Source of the DNA: Ustilaginoidea virens
Lineage: Eukaryota; Ascomycota; Sordariomycetes; Hypocreales; Clavicipitaceae
Assembly: GCF_000687475.1 (NCBI RefSeq)
Contig: NC_057317.1
Location: 1,550,001-1,614,000, forward strand
Direction: 5' to 3'
Length of the DNA stretch: 64,000 bases
Shown here piece by piece: positions 58,701 to 64,000 of the stretch (positions within the stretch are counted from its first letter, which is position 1; the number at the start of each line of letters is the position of its first letter). Below the pieces are notes generated by a model that was not told the origin of the DNA, searched no databases, and was given only the letters and a program-made list of their open reading frames with translations. Position numbers and translations under genes: made by a program.

Positions 58701-59131
58701 ATGCAATACGGGCTTAATACGGGATAAAACTTATAATAATAGGGACCTTTAATGCTTATTGATAGCCTTAATAAGAAGAAGGGAAGAAGGAAAAGAGCCC
58801 TAACGAGGAAAAATAAAAACTATAGGGAGATTTCCAGCTGGCAGCTAGCGAAAAATTTTTCATAACATTCCTAGCTGTATTAGTTAACCTTTAGCTAGCA
58901 GCGTAACGACGAACTTCCACGCACTTCTACTATACTATTCCCAATTAATAACTATACGACTCCTATCAATTATATAGCTATATCCGCTATAGTTACAGAC
59001 GAATCCTTCCTATACCTAGCAATTAGCCTATATACGGATTTAAGGATATCGCGATATAGTAATCGGCGATATAATTAGTCCTTAGCGGAGGATTGATTGA
59101 TAATAGAAGGCGATTTTTCCGACTCTAAGGC

Positions 59132-59143
59132 GGAGAAGGGGGG
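59132..59143 (+). other. Gypsy element 1 polypurine tract
   Basis: GGAGAAGGGGGG lies two bases before the 3' LTR start at 59146, in the expected place. Confidence 0.7.
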
Positions 59144-59145
59144 TA

Positions 59146-59387
59146 TATTATAGGCTCAGGCTACGCCTACGCCACAATATAGCTAGGACTCGGGCTGCGC
59201 CCGCGATTAGCCTTAGGAGTATCGGCATAGGGTCACGAGGGCTCGCTAAGGACTCGGCCCATGCTACGTATAAATATAAATAGGCTACTTAGAGGCCCCT
59301 ATTCGGGCCCTCTCTCTTTCCTCCTTAGTCTATTTAATATATTCATTCGACGCCTATTCGCAGTAGCCCTAGGGCCAGTCCTTTATA
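59146..59387 (+). repeat. Gypsy element 1, 3' LTR
   Basis: 242 bp, aligned without gaps to 44692-44933. Differences are all transitions, concentrated in the first two thirds; the terminal TG is now TA. Confidence 0.93.
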
Positions 59388-59392
59388 ACTGG
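59388..59392. repeat. Target-site duplication ACTGG (right)
   Basis: Pairs with 44687-44691 and defines the right end of gypsy element 1. Confidence 0.9.
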
Positions 59393-60000
59393 AAGGGTTT
59401 ATAGAAGGGCCCGTAAGTCAGTAAGGGGCAATCCGCCGTTCCTGAATAAAGAAATAAGAGATAGAGAAAGAAACCAGTAGGCAGAACGCGGGAGCCGATA
59501 ACTATAACGGCGGAACCTATTGTGGCGCCCGCCCAATATTACGACTCGAGGGCCGCTTAGGGGATGCCCCGACGGAGTCTTAATAACGTAGCCATTTTCT
59601 AAGAAAGTTCAACGGGCCGACTGCTGTATTACTTGGATAAATTTCTTTCTTGGAGGGGAAAATTAGTTCCGCACTGGCAACGTGTTTAGCTCCCCAGAAG
59701 GCTCAACCTGAACCTTAGGCATAGGGAATCAAAGGAATCATAGCATTCGCATTCGTATGCGGTCGTCCGTTTGTCATAACTCTAGTGAGAATGTACTAGA
59801 TGATGAGTCTTATATGATCTCCAACCCCACTGCGAACGCCTGCGACAACTTGGGGGCTAAACAGCTTAGGCTTAATAACGTTATAAATCGAAGCTATCGG
59901 CTACCTCTTTATATAAGGTAGGTATATTAATAGGTGCCAAAAAAAAAACTCTTCGCGATTTCGCCCGCACCTAGGTAGCGGCATAGAACCGCCTCTAAAA
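59393..60000. other. Less-mutated patch between elements
   Basis: About 550 bp (59393-59940) have more even composition than the flanking elements and no recognisable coding sense. They were continuous with 44400-44691 before gypsy element 1 inserted. Origin unknown. Confidence 0.4.
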
Positions 60001-60239
60001 TCAATTCTAATAATCCTAATCGCTTCCTCTCGTCCGTTTACCCTCCTCGCCTATAGCGCATCGCATCTAAAGAGTAGGCGCGGTAGGCGCGAATAAAGTA
60101 ATAAATATCGACGGAGGGAATAAGGGCGGCATTATACACAGCCGCTATAACCCTACTACCACAATCGCAAATAGTACGTAGTATAACCAGACCGAAACCG
60201 AACCTGCTTAAAAGCGGAAGCAACCTACTGCTATTATAA

Positions 60240-61260
60240 TTAAAGAATCGATAAAAAAGCTCTAAGATTATATCCCCCTAGTAGTACTAAGACGAGTGCG
60301 AGAAATTATAAAAACTATAGCCGATACGGCCCGCAGTAAGGCCACCCTAGACCCTATCGGCACCCTTACTAATATAATTTTAAAGACTATTGAAAAAGCT
60401 ATTAAATCGGCCCTCTAAGATATCCTAAAATAGGCGCTAGCTACCACCTAGGCAAATATCGCAGCATAAAGATACGCTGCTACTACTATACTACCCTAAT
60501 ATACCGTCGCTCCCCTTCCGGTCCTGCTATATATCTATAAGGAAATTTTAATTAAAGGCAATAGTATTAGTAAGGTCCTATACAACTAAATACTAATCGA
60601 AATTATAAATGCTATTAATAGAGCTACCACTAGGAATACCGCAATCGCAGCATATAGGCTATATAGCGGCAATACTATTATCACCTTTATAAAAAAAGCA
60701 GTAAAAAGTCTTATCACTAATACAACCTAGGTCCGACCTGCCTTTAGGCAGGAGGTAGAACCAAACCGATACTTATTTAGTCTTATTATTAAGAATTTCC
60801 CTACTAGCTATATAGCAAATATTGCAATTAAAAAAATTTATTAAAACCTTACTAAAGCGAATAGAAAAGGCTTCGTTAAAGCCTCCCCCCGCCGCCTATA
60901 TAGGACCGCTATATATACGCCCCTAATTATAAGCGTAAACTCTATTAACTTTGCTAATAAGCTCTATAAGTCTAGTATTATCTACTAAGTAGAGATATTT
61001 AAAGCTAAACCTTATAATAACGCCCTATACCCTAAATAGTACTACAACTGCTTTAAGTTTGGATATATTGCGGCCTACTGTGCAGCAGCCCTGCGGTGCG
61101 GCTGATATAGTATAGAAAGGTACCTAGAAGGGGAGTAGGCCTGCCTAATAGTCTCCTATAGATAAAGAAAGTTATACTTTAACTGCAAAGGCCCGCACTT
61201 AGTATAGTCCCGCCTTTATAGAACCTTAAATAAGTAGTAGGAGTCAGCTAGGAATTCTTA
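60240..61260 (+). pseudogene. LINE ORF1 (gag-like, zinc knuckles)
   Basis: A helical region with IIKTIADTARSKATLDPIG and FVKASPRRLYRTAIYTPLII is followed by two CCHC-type knuckles near 61020-61220: CFKFGYIAAYC and, further on, FNCKGPHLV. This matches the ORF1 proteins of Tad1-group fungal LINEs, which bind the element's RNA. Many former Gln/Trp codons are stops. Confidence 0.72.
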
Positions 61261-61639
61261 TACTAGCCAACCTAGGCTCTTTATAGTATCTCTTATAATA
61301 TCTATAAATACTACTCCTATTATAGAATAAAACCGATATAGAATAGCTAATACCTTGCCCCTAAGGGAACCGATCAAGCATATTATCTCAAAAGGATCCT
61401 CCCTATATAAATATAGCCGCTACCCTAGCCGAAGGGGCTTTATCTCTAAAAGAATATTTAATGCCAGACTAAACTATATTCTTATTATATTCTTATAACT
61501 GGTCCTAATATTAGGATAGACTAGGACCCTATCGGCCCTAAAGCCTATACCTACTCTAGCCCTAACCTCTGCCTCTACTATAACCACCAATATACTACCG
61601 CTACTAACCCCTATATACCCATCCGTATAATATTAGTCC

Positions 61640-62224
61640 TCTACTAAAATATATAGAAAAAAACCTCCCTTATACGAATAGCACTCTACCACTAAAGCAA
61701 ACCTAATATTATAGCGATCTAAAAACCTATTATGCCCGGCTACGCCCTACTAAGCGTAAGCCTTAGTAAATATATATTAGCAACCTATAGCAGATAAGCA
61801 GCGATATATATCTATAAGCGGTATAGTCCCGGCATATAAACCACCGAGAAAGGACCTAATTAATATAAAGTCTGCCTCTTTAAAATTAATATTTACTCTA
61901 TCTACTCCCTAGGCTATAAATATAATTAGACCACCCCCCTTATAGACCTTATAAGGCTCCCGCCCCAACCCTAAAGTATATTTATTAAAGACTTTAATAT
62001 ATACCATCCCTTATAGGATAGCCTAGATAAAACCTTACCTAATATCAATACCCTCTTCAACCTTATAATACAGTAGAAACTCAGCCTAGCGACCCCCTAC
62101 GGTAAAATTATACAGCAAGCGCTAAGTAAAAGAAATAGCACTATAGACTATACCTAGATTATATAAGACCTTACTATTAAGTACCTCGGTAATATAAACC
62201 TCGCTAGGTCTAATTATATCCTAT
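61640..62224 (+). pseudogene. LINE ORF2 endonuclease fragment
   Basis: Apurinic-type endonuclease of a LINE: IMPGYALLS upstream, then FIKDFNIYHPL followed by DSL, the family's DFN-x-HHP-x-WDS motif with His to Tyr and Trp to stop changes. The fragment ends at the gypsy element 2 LTR. Confidence 0.75.
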
Positions 62225-62479
62225 TGTCACAGACTCGGGCTATACCCGTGTTATAGATTGACTGAGGCTCGGGCTGCGCCCGTGCCTAGTCCGGAACAGA
62301 TGATATAAGATAGACGCGCGGGCCCATAAGGGCAACGTTAGGGCTCTAGCCCGCGCCACATACGGATATATATAGACTGCGGAAGGGACCCGATTTAGGC
62401 TCTTCTCCCTTCCTCCTTAGTTTTATTAATATATCCGATTAACGCTTATTCGCAATCGCCCTAAGGCTAGTCCATTACA
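62225..62479 (+). repeat. Gypsy element 2, 5' LTR
   Basis: 255 bp, diverged from the element 1 LTR but sharing its ends, the CTTCCTCCTTAGT block, the (A/C)GC(C/T)TATTCGCA block and the two CGGGC...GCCCG hairpins (one now CGGGCTATACCCG). Confidence 0.85.
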
Positions 62480-62747
62480 ATTAATAAAACTCTCTTAACC
62501 CTTATTATTATACTATATATAACCGCCGATAATAGATATAGGGCCCTCACAGAATACTATAGGCTTAGATAATGCCTGACGCGCCTCCGCTTATCAATAG
62601 GCTGCTTAATAGGAGTCAATTACTAATACTATAGAAGTCCTTAATACGAGGTTCTAAAAATAGCTATCCTAAAGCTAGGAGAGTAAGCATCGGATATATA
62701 CTTAGGCCGAATAGACCGAGCATTAAATGCTGGCCCTTATCGACTAG

Positions 62748-63760
62748 ATGCAATAATAACTATTGCTAGCCCCTATAATAACCCCTGACCGGTCTTAGAC
62801 TAACTCTATCTTAACCCTAGAGGAAACCCGACCTAGGCATAAGCTGATACCGGTTGGGGAACCCTTTAACGGTAAAAAGGCTATATTTACCGTATAGAAG
62901 ACCTTTATAGAGTATAAGTTGGAGATCGATCGGGACTTTATTAGTAATGATAAGACCTAATAGATATTTATCTATTAGAACCTCTCGGCTATAATCTAAT
63001 CCTAAGTCGCAGTATTCTTTGAGAATAGCACGGCCCTCTATTACCGCCTTATAGCTTTCTTTAACTACCTATAGCGACTCTTTAAGGACCTATATCGGAA
63101 GGAATATACGATTAGCGAGCTTAAGTATACCCTCTATTAGGCGCTAAAAGAACCTTTTTCTACCTTTTTTATATATTTTAAAGAGAAATTAGCGTTAATA
63201 GGGGGGCTTAGGTAGCCTAAGTCGGTTAAGCTAGAAATACTCCGATCCGCCTTTAACCCTTATATATCGGATAAGATTATCGGCCTAGGGGTCTCCCGTA
63301 AGGATTATAATACGGCTATTATATAGTACTATGAAATCGCTATCGACCTAGAGATAAGCCTTACCGCGAAACGCTATGTGGACCCTTACTGGAATTATAA
63401 TAATAACGCCTAGGATCTATAGGCAACCGCTTAGGATAAGGATAGTAATACGCCTATAATAGGCGTTAATAAGTTAGGTTCGAAGGGTAAGGAGAAATTA
63501 TCCGCTAAAAAGATAGTATAGGTTTTAAGAGAGGTCCTTAAGGAGCGCTATTAGAAATTACTTTATACCCGATATAGAGATACTAGCTATAGAATGCCGG
63601 AATATAAGCTAAGGCCGGCCTGGCCTCTACTAGAGATAATTATAGCTTCTATAGACCTAAAGGCCGTAAAAGCTTTACGAATTGCCGAGCTTAAAAATAG
63701 CGATAATAGTAATCCCTAGGGAAAAGACTAGCCCTTAAGCCGAATTTCGCAAAAAGGCTT
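62748..63760 (+). pseudogene. Gypsy element 2 gag (degenerate)
   Basis: From an in-frame ATG at 62748, landmarks are LIPVGEPFNGKKAIFTV, VAVFFENSTALYYRLIAFF and LKEPFSTFFIYFKEKL, parallel to gag of element 1. Stops are TAA/TAG at former Gln/Trp codons. The 3' limit is approximate. Confidence 0.8.
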
Positions 63761-64000
63761 AAAAAATGCATTTAGCCCCTAGCTAGGTTACGATAGGAAT
63801 ACTATATAAAGGAGACTAATAATATTAAGGACCGTATAGATAGACACCCCTTTTTAGTCCTAATATTATATAATAATTCTACCTTTATTAATACCCTAAT
63901 TAATTCTAGTTGTAATTGCTATAGTGCAATAAGCGAAAGAACTATCTAAAGGTTAGGACTCTAGCCTATTTGCCTGCTGTCTTATAGGAAACTTAGGACT

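Larger units (their letters stand above)
44692..59387 (+). mobile_element. Ty3/gypsy chromovirus, RIP-degraded, with nested copia
   Basis: A full-length LTR retrotransposon with 242-bp LTRs at both ends and the 5-bp duplication ACTGG. Subtracting the copia insertion and its duplication leaves about 7.3 kb. The order is LTR, gag, protease, RT, RNase H, integrase, chromodomain, antisense frame, LTR. Reading frames are littered with TAA and TAG at positions where the family has Gln or Trp. LTR differences (about 20 of 242) are all transitions, and the 3' LTR start has decayed from TGTCAC to TATTAT. This is the pattern left by RIP acting on CpA. The element is dead. Confidence 0.93.
60000..62224 (+). 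mobile_element. Degenerate LINE (Tad1-like), 3' end lost
   Basis: A non-LTR retrotransposon remnant with a zinc-knuckle ORF1 followed by an ORF2 endonuclease. It is truncated at 62224 by the LTR of gypsy element 2. The RT would lie beyond the window or be lost. The start is not defined; coding sense is clear from about 60240. Stops are TAA/TAG as in the gypsy elements. Confidence 0.75.
62225..64000 (+). mobile_element. Second Ty3/gypsy element, incomplete in window
   Basis: A relative of gypsy element 1: its LTR has the same ends (TGTCACAG to ATTACA) and its gag aligns to the other. It lies inside the LINE endonuclease, so it inserted after the LINE. The candidate left duplication is CCTAT (62220-62224); the right end is outside the window. 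Confidence 0.85.

Noticed and set aside
44692..64000. Reassigned genetic code with TAA/TAG read as Gln
   Set aside because: Trp positions are also TAG, host genes and the RT half of the copia element use normal CAA/CAG/TGG and normal stops, and the changes fit C-to-T at CpA on both strands.
44692..64000. Centromere or telomere-proximal sequence
   Set aside because: AT-rich RIP-mutated elements could sit in either, but there are no TTAGGG repeats and nothing here distinguishes a centromere from an interstitial island.

Overview
The window comes from a filamentous ascomycete, most likely a hypocrealean Sordariomycete. The evidence is single-copy fungal orthologues (Erv29, Cdc14, Pcc1, Pho4/NUC-1, Mex67, Mph1, Atg33-like), short introns of about 54-280 nt with CTAAC-type branch sites, a HeLo-domain gene, intergenic TACGGAGTA/GGTACCTA motifs, and repeats ruined in the manner of RIP (repeat-induced point mutation). 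Genus cannot be fixed from the sequence alone. I saw no tRNA, rRNA or CRISPR.

Positions 1-44,686 are gene-bearing host DNA with long intergenic spacers. In order: an MBD4-like DNA glycosylase (+), an ERV29/SURF4 cargo receptor (+), a HeLo-domain/pseudokinase protein (+), CDC14 (-), the KEOPS subunit PCC1 (+), a PHO4/NUC-1-type bHLH factor (-), a kelch-propeller membrane protein (-), MEX67 (-), MPH1/FANCM helicase (+), an ATG33-like membrane protein (+), and a six-exon gene for an 1867-residue protein joining a nucleotidyltransferase-like N-terminus to ankyrin repeats (-). MEX67 and MPH1 are divergent over a spacer of about 1.1 kb. The spacers hold microsatellites, G/C homopolymers and dispersed palindromic motifs but no gene I can defend.

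Positions 44,692-64,000 are almost entirely transposon, and the boundary is abrupt. A Ty3/gypsy chromovirus (44,692-59,387; 242-bp LTRs; target duplication ACTGG) carries gag, protease, RT, RNase H, integrase and chromodomain, with most Gln and Trp codons turned into TAA/TAG. Its RT is split by a younger Ty1/copia element on the minus strand (47,536-54,888; 745-bp LTRs differing at only three sites; target duplication GAGGT). That copia element has a primer-binding site matching the anticodon arm of initiator tRNA-Met. Between chromodomain and 3' LTR, the gypsy element has a long degenerate antisense reading frame. To the right, a degenerate LINE (zinc-knuckle ORF1 and endonuclease) is broken by a second, related gypsy element that runs off the window.

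The most interesting points are the nucleotidyltransferase-ankyrin fusion, the HeLo-pseudokinase architecture, the antisense third ORF of the gypsy element, and the polar distribution of nonsense codons in the copia element. No concerted multi-gene system such as a biosynthetic cluster is apparent; the host genes look like an ordinary housekeeping neighbourhood beside a RIP-mutated island.
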